From NCBI RefSeq assembly GCF_023278185.1, contig NZ_CP066356.1, forward strand, positions 3,898,001 to 3,962,000: DNA of 64,000 nucleotides, in the 5' to 3' direction. A program made the translations under genes and the position numbers. Positions 15,874-23,884 of the stretch are shown piece after piece. The stretch comes from Bradyrhizobium elkanii USDA 76 (GTDB lineage Bacteria; Pseudomonadota; Alphaproteobacteria; Rhizobiales; Xanthobacteraceae). Numbering within the stretch: the first letter of the stretch is position 1; each line of letters opens with the position of its first letter. Below the pieces are notes generated by a model that was not told the DNA's origin, ran no database searches, and saw nothing but the letters and a program-made list of their open reading frames with translations.

Positions 15874-16485
15874 GTACCGGAAAAGCAGACCGCCGGTTCA
15901 ATGATGCTCAATGATGTCACAATCGTCCGAGAGGAAGTGTTTTTCCAGAAATCTATCTACGTGAACTCGGCAGCGACGGAGTTGTCGGGAGTGAACGTCA
16001 TGCACTACGACCGTATCGGTGGCCCGATCAGCCTCATCCATCGGCAGTCTGCCAAGGTCCTTCAAATGCAGGCTGAGGTCTTCAGCGAAATTTCTAATTT
16101 TGTGAATGTCTAAGGCTCGATCAGCAGCCCTGTCGCGTATACGGAATTTCAATTCGAGGGATTTCATGTTGATTTCCGAGATGTCCGGTTCGACCAATCG
16201 TTAAGGGCGAATAGCTTGTGGGTTTGCATCAAGGCGCTGCTGCACAGCCTCGAGCAGATGCTCATCTGCCAATATGGCCAAGCAGAATGACCGAACCATC
16301 GCCTTGCGGCCGGCTTTGATCGCGTCAAACCTCGAGATAGTGCTCAATGTTGGCACGCGCTACAAACTGGTCCATGTGGTCCACGGCGCCGCTCCGCCGA
16401 TTGGGCCAATAAGCTAATCGGACGGAACATGCAAAATGTGCCGGCATCTTCAATGCAAAGCGCTGCCCCTGGGAAGTGAACAGAC
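15874..16485. other. gene-poor stretch with degraded coding fragments
   Basis: No convincing complete gene. Two opposed short ORFs around 15850-16197 overlap each other and neither has a ribosome site. On the minus strand, short frames around 16205-16580 look protein-like (GRKAMVRSFCLAILADEHLL, and FVARANIEHYLEV) but are broken by stops and frameshifts. I read this as decayed genes or junction debris. Confidence 0.4.
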
Positions 16486-16800
16486 CTAGGTTTGCGAGCC
16501 AGATTTCATTTGGTTGACTGACGCTTCGAAGCCTTTTCGAAACAGGACGGCGTGGTCCGCGAAAACTGCGACGCACAGATGACTTCGCGCGAAATTCCGA
16601 ACACGAGTTAGAGCTGCGTCGTTTGTGCCGAACAATCGTTCGTAATCGCGATGTGCAATCTGGAGCAACGAGCCCTCTGAAAGCGAGGCGAGTTTTTGCT
16701 CCAGATCGGGAAGGGTGAAGCCTCGTCGCACGGAGTCAACCTCCAGCAGATCGATGGAAGGCGGCTCATGAGGCGGCTCGACACGACCGCGCCGCCTCAT
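16486..16800 (-). CDS. hypothetical protein, 104 aa, downstream of the BON gene
   Basis: It begins 10 bases after the BON-domain gene stop on the same strand and is probably co-transcribed. Visible stretches: DLLEVDSVRRGFTLPDLEQK, SEGSLLQIAHRDYERLFGTN, ARSHLCVAVFADHAVLFRKG. The composition is that of a soluble globular protein. The family is not recognised. The ribosome site is weak, so expression may rely on coupling to the BON gene. A downstream internal start cannot be excluded. Confidence 0.5.
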   Translation of the reverse strand: MRRRGRVEPPHEPPSIDLLEVDSVRRGFTLPDLEQKLASLSEGSLLQIAHRDYERLFGTNDAALTRVRNFARSHLCVAVFADHAVLFRKGFEASVNQMKSGSQT

Positions 16801-16810
16801 GCACGCTACA

Positions 16811-17464
16811 TCATCGGCCGATTGTCAGCCGGTCTTGAACGAATTGAACGCCATCCACCGACCAGGCCGCTCGCTCGACCGCCTGTCTTTCATCCCAGCA
16901 GTCCACCTTGCCTTCGAGCTTGACGTTGTTCCCATCCGTCACGTTCGCACGAATAGCGTCCGCTTCAATGTGAGCGCGGCGAGTCAGTGCTTGCTCGATT
17001 TTCTTTTTAATATCCGAAGCAATCGGCCGGGGAATGAGCTCGATATCGTTGAGCACGCCCACGACGCCGGACAATCTCCGGACCGCCTTCTCGGCAGCAT
17101 TCTTCTGGAATTGCCAGGCGACCTTTCCTGTAAGAGTCACCAGCCCTTTTTGGACAGTGACCTGAACCGCATCGTCCGGGATGGTCGTGTCCCAACGAAT
17201 GATACTCAACGCCCGTTTCGCGATTTCGTCGTCGGAGGTCCTTTTGTCGCTCGCGTAGCGCACTTCAATTTCCTGCGCGACGCCGTGGACGCCCTTAACG
17301 CGGCGCGCTGCCTGCTCGGCCGCAACCTTCTGCGCATAGCTCGGAACATGGCCCGTCAAGGTCACAACACCATCGTCCGCTACAACACCAATGTTCGCTG
17401 AATCGATGCTGGGCTCGAAATCGAGTTCATCGAGAACCATCTGCTGCAATTGGCGATTGTCCAT
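16811..17464 (-). CDS. triple BON-domain protein, 217 aa
   Basis: BON domains bind phospholipid or support envelope and osmotic-stress functions (OsmY and Kbp are relatives). Three repeats are visible: residues about 8-75 (GVVADDGVVTLTGHVPSYAQ), 80-150 (VQVTVQKGLVTLTGKVAWQF) and 155-217 (NNVKLEGKVDCWDERQAVE), each with the conserved V-x-L-x-G turn. ATG 17464 follows GGAG eight bases upstream, which decides it over the longer frame from 17533. No signal peptide is visible, so it is probably cytoplasmic. A FixK-type dyad lies 56-69 bases upstream, which suggests low-oxygen control. Confidence 0.85.
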   Translation of the reverse strand: MDNRQLQQMVLDELDFEPSIDSANIGVVADDGVVTLTGHVPSYAQKVAAEQAARRVKGVHGVAQEIEVRYASDKRTSDDEIAKRALSIIRWDTTIPDDAVQVTVQKGLVTLTGKVAWQFQKNAAEKAVRRLSGVVGVLNDIELIPRPIASDIKKKIEQALTRRAHIEADAIRANVTDGNNVKLEGKVDCWDERQAVERAAWSVDGVQFVQDRLTIGR

Positions 17465-17519
17465 GATCAAGTCTCCATATGCATAATTTAAAGTATGGAT
17501 GAGGCATCCCAACACGACG

Positions 17520-17533
17520 TTGACATGCGTCAA
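17520..17533 (-). promoter_or_regulatory. FixK/FNR-type box upstream of the BON gene
   Basis: TTGACATGCGTCAA fits the TTGA-N6-TCAA form of the Bradyrhizobium FixK2 site and is a 14-base near-perfect dyad. Its centre is about 62 bases upstream of the BON ATG. An AT-rich stretch (TACTTTAAATTAT) lies about 30 bases downstream of the box, where a -10 element would be expected. The regulator assignment is by consensus only. Confidence 0.55.
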
Positions 17534-17536
17534 TAT

Positions 17537-17749
17537 CTAGGAGGGAAACTCTGCATCCAAAACGCAGAACCGATCTGCGTGGATCGACCAATCTTTCAGG
17601 CGCTCCGCTTCGCAGAACTTTGTCTTCGCCAGTTCGGCTGCGCTGCATTGGTTTGGTGCGTCTACTTCAATAAAACGTTGGCAAATCTCGGCTTCCCGTC
17701 CATTGTCACCCGAAACCGTTTTCATAAAGCGCACGATATATCGAGGCAT
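17537..17749 (-). CDS. hypothetical protein, 70 aa
   Basis: GGAG eight bases upstream fixes the start at ATG 17749 (MPRYIVRFMKTVSGDNGREA). The ATG at 17755 is too close to the ribosome site. The product continues as AEICQRFIEVDAPNQCSAAE and ends KDWSIHADRFCVLDAEFPS. It is small and soluble, with strand-helix-strand character. I recall similar short proteins as hypothetical in Bradyrhizobium, but no function is known to me. It lies on the same strand as the BON gene, with the FixK-type box in the 72-base gap. Confidence 0.6.
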   Translation of the reverse strand: MPRYIVRFMKTVSGDNGREAEICQRFIEVDAPNQCSAAELAKTKFCEAERLKDWSIHADRFCVLDAEFPS

Positions 17750-17933
17750 TTTCATCACTCCGCCGAAAAGCCAAGTCGCCCTGTGCTCATCATGCGACGG
17801 GTGAACCGGCAAGGCTTTGACGTCGATCAACGAGATCTGACAGCAAGTGAGCTATGCTTAGTCTACGTTGCCGAGCTGGCCAGCCTATTTGTCCACCGAC
17901 CGCAACGAGGATCGCTTCATACTAAGCAGATCC

Positions 17934-17965
17934 GGGAGGTCGCCTTGCTGGCGGCCTCCCTTTTT
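17934..17965 (+). terminator. intrinsic terminator with no upstream gene; candidate small RNA end
   Basis: GGGAGGTCGCC (17934-17944), loop TTGCT, and GGCGGCCTCCC (17950-17960) form an 11-bp stem with one G-U pair, followed by TTTTTCTC on the plus strand. No plus-strand gene precedes it: the nearest ORF is antisense and the next gene converges from the right. The interval 17830-17960 could encode a small RNA of up to about 130 nt. The remainder of the gap up to 18144 shows nothing I can identify. Confidence 0.6.
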
Positions 17966-18144
17966 CTCAGGGGGGCGGTCATTCCTTCAACGCTCGCGGC
18001 CCCACCGGCCGTTAACACGATTTCGGAATATTGGAAATATGTCACTGAGTTGCCCGACGTGTCAAGCTGCTTTGTCGAACGCCGGCCGCCGCCAGCTCCT
18101 TTGCATGGGGTTGTTTTCGATATTTTGGCCGCGCGCAGCTGCAG

Positions 18145-19755
18145 CTATTCGGTCTTGTCGACGTTCCAGAACACAGGCGGCGCCGGGCCTTCCAGCACGC
18201 CGGTGAGCGATTTGCGCCAGGCGCTCGGCAAGCGGAACTGGCCGAGCGGGATATAGATCACCTGCTCGTAGGCTTGCTTTTGAATCTCGACCGCGACCTT
18301 CTTCTGCTCCTCGGGCGAGGTGGCGCGCGCATAGGTGTCGCGCATCTGCTCGAGCTTGGCGTCTTCGGGCCAGCCGAACCAGGCTCGCTTGCCGTTGGCG
18401 GCGATCTGGTTGTTGACGATCGGGTTCATCACCTCGGTCGCGCCGGTGAAGGTGAAGAACAGGTTCCAGCCGCCTTCCTTGGGCGGCTTCTGGCTGGCGC
18501 GGCGGCTCACCACGGTCTGCCAGTCCGTCACCTGCGCGTCGACGTTGAAGCCGGCCGCGCGCAACAGCTGCGCCGCGACGGTCGGCGGCCCCTTCAGCGT
18601 CTGCACGTCGCCGGGGATCATGATCACGACGGGCGTGCCGTCATAGCCCGAGGCGGCGAGCGCCTTCTTCGCCTCGGCCATGCCGTTGCCCTTGATCAGC
18701 GTCTCCGCGCCGGCGTCGCTGGCGAGCGGCGTGTCACAGGCGAAATAGGAGCCGCAGATCTCGTAGTATTTGGCGTTGCCGACGGTGGCGTCGAGCACGT
18801 CCTTCTGGTTCATCGCCAGGAAGGCCGCGCGGCGGATTTTGGGGTTGTCGAACGGCGGGTGCAGGAAATTCATCCGGCCCTCGATCTGGAAGCCGAACCT
18901 GTTCAGCACGGCCACGGTGAGATCGGAGTTGGCCTCGAGCACCGGCAGCAGGTCGACCGACGGCTGCTCCAGGAAGTCGATCTCGCCGGATTGCAGCGCG
19001 TTGATCGCGGTCTGCGCGTCGGGCATCGTGACCCATTCGACGCGATCGACCTTCGCGACCTTGCCGCCCGACAGCCAATCCGGCTTGTCCTTGCGCGGCA
19101 CGTAGTCGGCGTTGCGCTCATAGACGGCTTTGACGCCCGGCTGGAATTCCGCGCTGACGAATTTGAACGGCCCGCAACCGATCTGCTCGGCGATCTGCTT
19201 GCCCGGCGGCGTCTCCGCGAGCCGCTTCGGCATCATGAAGGCAACGTAGGAGGAGGGCTTTGCCAGCGACTCCAGCACGAGGCCGTACGGCTCCCTGAGC
19301 TTGAGCATGATCGTCTTCGGCCCGCTCGCCTCGAGGGAAGCGGTGAATTCGGCCAGCTTCTGCGCCATGCCGTCGACGGCGGTCCAGCGCTTCAGCGAGG
19401 CGATGCAGTCCTCCGCGGTGACGGGCGCGCCGTCGTGCCATTTCAAGCCGTCGCGCAGCGTGAAGGTGTAGGTGAGCCTGTCGTCGGAGATCGCCCAGTC
19501 CGCCATTTGCGGGCGGACCTTGAAGCTTGAATCGATGCCGAGCAGCGTGTCGTAGACCATGTAGCCATGGTCGCGGGTGATGTAGGCGGTGGTGAAACCG
19601 GGATCGATGATGCGCAGGTCCGAATGCATCACTGCGGTGATGGTCTTGCCCTTGCCGGCGGCAAGGGCGCGCGATGACAGGATGGCCGGCGCCGCGATCG
19701 CCGGCGGCACGCCGGCCGCAAGCTTGAGGAGCGTTCTGCGCGAAACATCGACCAT
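18145..19755 (-). CDS. ABC transporter substrate-binding protein, family 5 (peptide/nickel type), 536 aa
   Basis: A periplasmic solute-binding protein of the SBP_bac_5 family (oligopeptide, nickel or glutathione type). The N-terminus carries a twin-arginine signal (SRRTLLKLAAG, then APAILSSRALA). Typical core segments follow: FTLRDGLKWHDGAPVTAEDC, GCGPFKFVSAE, and RRAAFLAMNQKDVLDA. ATG 19755 has GGGGGA six bases upstream. No permease or ATPase gene is adjacent, so it is an orphan binding protein, unless its partners lie elsewhere. It is divergent from the molybdenum hydroxylase operon and may deliver a related substrate. Confidence 0.88.
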   Translation of the reverse strand: MVDVSRRTLLKLAAGVPPAIAAPAILSSRALAAGKGKTITAVMHSDLRIIDPGFTTAYITRDHGYMVYDTLLGIDSSFKVRPQMADWAISDDRLTYTFTLRDGLKWHDGAPVTAEDCIASLKRWTAVDGMAQKLAEFTASLEASGPKTIMLKLREPYGLVLESLAKPSSYVAFMMPKRLAETPPGKQIAEQIGCGPFKFVSAEFQPGVKAVYERNADYVPRKDKPDWLSGGKVAKVDRVEWVTMPDAQTAINALQSGEIDFLEQPSVDLLPVLEANSDLTVAVLNRFGFQIEGRMNFLHPPFDNPKIRRAAFLAMNQKDVLDATVGNAKYYEICGSYFACDTPLASDAGAETLIKGNGMAEAKKALAASGYDGTPVVIMIPGDVQTLKGPPTVAAQLLRAAGFNVDAQVTDWQTVVSRRASQKPPKEGGWNLFFTFTGATEVMNPIVNNQIAANGKRAWFGWPEDAKLEQMRDTYARATSPEEQKKVAVEIQKQAYEQVIYIPLGQFRLPSAWRKSLTGVLEGPAPPVFWNVDKTE

Positions 19756-20099
19756 TCGCCGTCCCCCGATTTGTCGTTGCGCCGGCATGCATGCCGCAGC
19801 GAGCCGCATGCTTCACCAATCCGTGACGCAAAGCAAGCAAGGGCCATGCCGCTGATCTCTGAATCTCGGCGCAGGTTCGCGCGGACAGGTGACGTGGAAC
19901 GTCCGATGACCTTCGGCGGCGCCGCCGCCGGCACCGCACAAGTCCGCATCCTGCATAGGAGCCTGCGTTTCCTGCCGCACCTCGCAGGCTGTTCGGACCC
20001 CGATCCGCCGTGTAGGCTCGCGCTCTGCCGGCCAGCAATAAGGCTACATCCCGCAAATCTTAAGGGAACAAGCAGTCGAGGGAGACCGAAAGAACCGTC

Positions 20100-20969
20100 A
20101 TGACCGATATCCGATACGTAGCACCGCGCACGCTTGACGAAGCGATTGGCGCATTTGCTGCCGCCGGGAGTGCCGCCCGCATTATGGCAGGGGGCACCGA
20201 CTTATTGGTGCAAATGCGCTCCGGCCTGGTGCGGCCGGGACTGATCGTCGACATCAAGAAAATCGGCGAGATGACCGAAATCAGCGAAACCGCCGATGGC
20301 GGTTTCCGCGTGGGCGCCGCCGTCTCCGGCATGGAGCTCGCCGAGCACGCGCGCTTCGGCAAGGTGTGGCCCGGCGTGCTCGAGGCCGTGAACCTGATCG
20401 GCTCAAAGCAGGTGCAGGGCCGCGCCTCCGCCGGCGGCAATCTCTGCAACGGCTCACCGGCCGGCGACAGCGTGCCGGCGATGATTGCGGCGGGCGCCGT
20501 CGTCACCGTGCAGGGTCCGAACGGCCGGCGGGACATGAAGGTTGAGGATGTGCCGGCCGGACCTGGCCGCACCAACCTCAAGCCGGGCGAGATCCTGGTC
20601 AGCTTCACCTTACCGCCGCGGCCGAAAGGCTCGGGTGACGCTTACCTGCGGATGATCCCGCGCACCGAGATGGACATTGCGGTGGTCGGCATCGGCGTCA
20701 GCCTGACCCTGAAGGATGGTGTCTGTACCGCGGCCCGCGTCGGCCTCGGCGCGGTGGCGCCGACCGCGCTGCTGGTTGCGCCGGCGGCGAAGGCGCTGAT
20801 CGGCTCGAAGCTCGACGATGCCGCGCTCGAAGCCGCGGCCGCCGCGTGCCGCGCCGCCTGTCGTCCGATCGACGACAAGCGCGGCACCATCGCTTACCGG
20901 ACCAAAACCGCCGGCGTGCTGCTCAAGCGCACCGCCGCGATCGCCGCCCAGCGCGCCGGAGGACACTAG
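20100..20969 (+). CDS. molybdenum hydroxylase FAD-binding medium subunit, 289 aa
   Basis: The electron-transfer flavin subunit of a xanthine-dehydrogenase/CO-dehydrogenase-type enzyme (CoxM family). FAD-binding motifs are AGGTDLLVQM (about residues 30-39) and SAGGNLCNGSPAGDS (about residues 111-125). The C-terminal CO_deh_flav_C domain follows, with RMIPRTEMDIAVV. It is the first gene of a FAD - 2Fe-2S - Mo operon, four bases before the next ORF. It passes electrons from the iron-sulphur subunit to NAD or a quinone. The acceptor is not deducible. Confidence 0.92.
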   Translation: MTDIRYVAPRTLDEAIGAFAAAGSAARIMAGGTDLLVQMRSGLVRPGLIVDIKKIGEMTEISETADGGFRVGAAVSGMELAEHARFGKVWPGVLEAVNLIGSKQVQGRASAGGNLCNGSPAGDSVPAMIAAGAVVTVQGPNGRRDMKVEDVPAGPGRTNLKPGEILVSFTLPPRPKGSGDAYLRMIPRTEMDIAVVGIGVSLTLKDGVCTAARVGLGAVAPTALLVAPAAKALIGSKLDDAALEAAAAACRAACRPIDDKRGTIAYRTKTAGVLLKRTAAIAAQRAGGH

Positions 20970-20973
20970 CACC

Positions 20974-21456
20974 ATGGCGAAACTGCACGTCACCACCTCA
21001 GTCAATGGCGAGCCGGTCGAATTCCTGTGCGAGCCGTACGAGACCATGCTCGACGCGCTGCGCGGGCAATTGGGGCTCACCGGCTCCAAGGAGGGCTGCG
21101 CGTCGGGCGATTGCGGCGCCTGCTCGATCACGCTCGACGGCCGCCTGGTCTGCTCCTGCCTGATGCTCGCGGCCGAAGCCGAGGGCCACGAGATCAGGAC
21201 CATCGAGGGCATGGCCAGGGGCGAGAAGCTGCATCCGCTGCAGCAGAAGTTCCTCGAGCATGCCGCGCTTCAGTGCGGCATCTGCACCTCGGGCATGCTG
21301 GTCGCCTCCGAGGCGCTGCTCGCCAAAAATTCCAATCCGACCGAAGAGGAAGTCCGCTTCTGGCTGGCCGGCAATCTCTGCCGGTGCACCGGTTACGACA
21401 AGATCGTCCGCGCGGTGATGGAGACCGCTGCCGAAATGCGGGAGATGCGCCCATGA
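20974..21456 (+). CDS. molybdenum hydroxylase [2Fe-2S] small subunit, 160 aa
   Basis: The CoxS-type subunit that carries two [2Fe-2S] clusters. Plant-ferredoxin-type ligands are in EGCASGDCGACSITL and LVCSCLM. The second cluster ligands are in QCGICTSGM and NLCRCTGY. GGAGGA lies about 11 bases before ATG 20974. The stop overlaps the start of the large subunit (ATGA at 21453-21456), so the two are translationally coupled. It relays electrons from the molybdenum site to FAD. Confidence 0.93.
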   Translation: MAKLHVTTSVNGEPVEFLCEPYETMLDALRGQLGLTGSKEGCASGDCGACSITLDGRLVCSCLMLAAEAEGHEIRTIEGMARGEKLHPLQQKFLEHAALQCGICTSGMLVASEALLAKNSNPTEEEVRFWLAGNLCRCTGYDKIVRAVMETAAEMREMRP

Positions 21457-23711
21457 ACGTCGTCAACAACAAATGGATCGGCCAACGCACCATCCGGCCG
21501 GATGGCGTCGACAAGGTGACGGGCCGCGCGGCGTTTGCCGCCGACACCACCATGCCCGGCATGATCTGGGGCAAGGTGCTGCGCAGCCCGCATCCGCACG
21601 CCCGCATCAAGTCGATCAACACCGCCAAGGCCGAGGCGTTGCCCGGCGTCAAGGCGGTGGTCACCGCGCGCGACATCGTCGATTTCACGATCGAGAAGGG
21701 TGCCGTCATGCTCGGCATCCAGGACATGCGCTGGATGTGCCGCAACGTGATGGCGCGCGACAAGGCGCTGTTCCCCGGCCATCCCGTCGCCGCCGTGGCC
21801 GCGACCACGGAGGCGATCGCGGCGGAAGCCTGCAAGCTGATCGAGGTCGACTACGAGGTGCTGCCGTGGGCGATCGAGATCGATGACGCGCTAATGCCTG
21901 ATGCGCCGATCCTGCACGAGTTCAACAAATTCGACGGCAAGCCCTCGAACATCATGGGCCGGCTCGAATCCAGGAAGGGCGACATCGCGCAGGGCTTCAA
22001 GGACGCCGAAGTCGTCATCGAGCGTTCCTTCACCACGCGCCCGGTGCACCAGGGCTATATCGAGCCGCATGCCTGCCTGATCTCGGTCGCCGCCGACGGC
22101 AAGACCACGATCTGGTCGTCGAGCCAGGGCCAGTTCATGGTGCGCGCGATGACCTCGATGCTCACAGGCATCCCGCAGAGCGACATCCGCGCCATCCCCG
22201 CCGAGATCGGCGGCGGTTTTGGCGGCAAGACCATCGTCTATCTCGAGCCGCTCGCAACCCTGCTCGCCAAAAAATCCGGCCGCCCGGTCAAGATGGTGAT
22301 GACCCGCGAGGAGGTGATGCGCGCCACGGGACCGACCTCGGGCTCGAAGAGCACGGTGAAGATCGGCGCCAAGAAGGACGGCACCATCGTCGCCGCCCAC
22401 GGCAGCTTCTATCTGCAGGCCGGCGCCTTCCCGGGTTCGCCGATCCGCGGTGCGGTCGGGTGCAGCTTCGCGCCCTACGACATTCCGCACGTGCTGTCGG
22501 AAGGCTTCGACGTCTGCTCCAATCGCTCCAAGGTCGCGGCCTATCGCGCGCCCGGCGCGCCGATCGGCGCCTATGCCGTCGAATGCGTGCTCGACGAGCT
22601 CGCAGAAAGCCTCAAGATGGATCCGCTGGCGCTGCGGCTGAAGAACGCGGCGAAGGAAGGCACCAAGGCCGCCCACGGCCCGGTGTTCCCGCGCATCGGC
22701 TATATCGAGACGCTGGAAGCCGCGAAGAACCATCCACACTATGCCGCGCCGCTCGGCAAACTGCAGGGCAGGGGCGTCGCCTCCGGCTTCTGGTTCAACG
22801 CCGGCGGTGAATCCTCCGCGCAGGTCAACATCACCGAGGACGGCAACGTCGTCGTCACGACAGGGCACCCCGACATCGGCGGTTCGCGCGCCGGCATCGC
22901 CAACATCTGCGCCGAGCTGCTCGGCATCGACTACAAGCGCGTCTCCGTCATCATCGGCGACACCCAGACGGTCGGCTTCTCCAACCTCACCGGCGGCAGC
23001 CGCGTGCTGTTCGCCTCCTCGATGGTGGTGACGCAGGCGGCCGACAAGGTGATCGCGACCTTGCGCGAGCGCGCGGCGAAGATCTGGGAGATCGACCCTG
23101 AAGCCGTGAAGTGGGAAAACGGCGCCGCGCATCCGGTCAGTCCGAATGCCGGCCAGTTCGAGCCGTTGACGCTCGCCGACCTCGCCGAGAAGGCGCCGTC
23201 GCAGGGCGGCCCGATCGGCGCCAGCGTGCAGCTCAACACGCAAGGAGCGGAGGGCGGCTTCGGCACCCATATCTGCGACGTCGAGGTCGATGTCGATCTC
23301 GGCATCGTCAGGGTGATCCGCTACACCGCGGTGCAGGATGTCGGCCGCGCCATCCATCCGAGCTATGTCGAGGGCCAGCTGCAAGGCGGCGTCGCACAGG
23401 GCATCGGCTGGGCGCTGAACGAGGAGTACATCTACAACAAGGACGGCAAGGTCGATAATCCGGGCTTCCTCGATTATCGGATGCCGGTCTGTTCCGACCT
23501 GCCGATGCTCGACTGCGCGCTGGTCGAGGTGCCGAACCCGAAGCATCCGCAGGGCGTCAAGGGCGTCGGCGAAGTGCCGCTGGTGCCGGTCATGGCCGCC
23601 GTCGCCAACGCCGTCCACAACGCGCTCGGCAAACGCTTCTACAGCCTGCCGATGTCGCCGCCGAAAGTGTCGGAGGTGCTGGACGCACCGACGCAGCAGG
23701 CCGCGGAGTAG
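21453..23711 (+). CDS. molybdenum hydroxylase large subunit (Mo-cofactor binding), 752 aa
   Basis: The catalytic subunit of the xanthine oxidase family that binds the Mo-pterin cytosine dinucleotide cofactor. An N-terminal Ald_Xan_dh_C-type domain (DKVTGRAAFAADTTMPGM) is followed by IGGGFGGK (about residue 253), AAYRAPGAPIGAY, QGVAQGIGWALNEEY, and KGVGEVPLVPV, which holds the catalytic Glu. The active-site loop AYRAPGAP is not the AYRCSFR of form I CO dehydrogenase. The substrate is therefore probably an N-heterocycle, aldehyde or amide-type compound. No accessory MobA, XdhC or CoxD gene is seen nearby. Confidence 0.92.
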   Translation: MNVVNNKWIGQRTIRPDGVDKVTGRAAFAADTTMPGMIWGKVLRSPHPHARIKSINTAKAEALPGVKAVVTARDIVDFTIEKGAVMLGIQDMRWMCRNVMARDKALFPGHPVAAVAATTEAIAAEACKLIEVDYEVLPWAIEIDDALMPDAPILHEFNKFDGKPSNIMGRLESRKGDIAQGFKDAEVVIERSFTTRPVHQGYIEPHACLISVAADGKTTIWSSSQGQFMVRAMTSMLTGIPQSDIRAIPAEIGGGFGGKTIVYLEPLATLLAKKSGRPVKMVMTREEVMRATGPTSGSKSTVKIGAKKDGTIVAAHGSFYLQAGAFPGSPIRGAVGCSFAPYDIPHVLSEGFDVCSNRSKVAAYRAPGAPIGAYAVECVLDELAESLKMDPLALRLKNAAKEGTKAAHGPVFPRIGYIETLEAAKNHPHYAAPLGKLQGRGVASGFWFNAGGESSAQVNITEDGNVVVTTGHPDIGGSRAGIANICAELLGIDYKRVSVIIGDTQTVGFSNLTGGSRVLFASSMVVTQAADKVIATLRERAAKIWEIDPEAVKWENGAAHPVSPNAGQFEPLTLADLAEKAPSQGGPIGASVQLNTQGAEGGFGTHICDVEVDVDLGIVRVIRYTAVQDVGRAIHPSYVEGQLQGGVAQGIGWALNEEYIYNKDGKVDNPGFLDYRMPVCSDLPMLDCALVEVPNPKHPQGVKGVGEVPLVPVMAAVANAVHNALGKRFYSLPMSPPKVSEVLDAPTQQAAE

Positions 23712-23769
23712 GGAGTGGTGGGCGGGTTGCGGTTCGCAAGCCGCCCTGCGGTTCTACAGCGGTTGCCGC

Positions 23770-23871
23770 GTAGCCCGGATGAGCGAAGCGATATCCGGGG
23801 AGGGTGTTCCCGTATGTCGCGGCCCGTCATCGGGCGCACGTTCGTGCGACCCGTTGGCTCATGCGGGCTAC
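23770..23871. repeat. palindromic GTAGCCCGG repeat with inserted module
   Basis: It begins GTAGCCCGGATGAGCG and ends ATGCGGGCTAC, the outline of a family also found at 25743-25843, 32254-32325 and 43035-43102. The right arm is interrupted by a module of about 35 bp (GTCATCGGGC to GACCCGTTGGCTC). The same module appears inverted in the left arm of the 25743 copy. Confidence 0.75.
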
Positions 23872-23884
23872 TGAATAGTTCCGC

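Noticed and set aside
15850..16197. Opposed ORFs of 87 and 99 aa
   Set aside because: They overlap each other, start inside or beside a repeat, lack ribosome sites and show no recognisable protein pattern.
17495..18256. 253-aa plus-strand open frame
   Set aside because: It is antisense to the 70-aa gene and runs through a strong plus-strand terminator and the 3' end of the binding-protein gene, so it is not a plausible message.
21453..23711. Aerobic CO dehydrogenase (form I CoxL)
   Set aside because: The active-site loop reads AYRAPGAP and not AYRCSFR, so CO oxidation is not supported.
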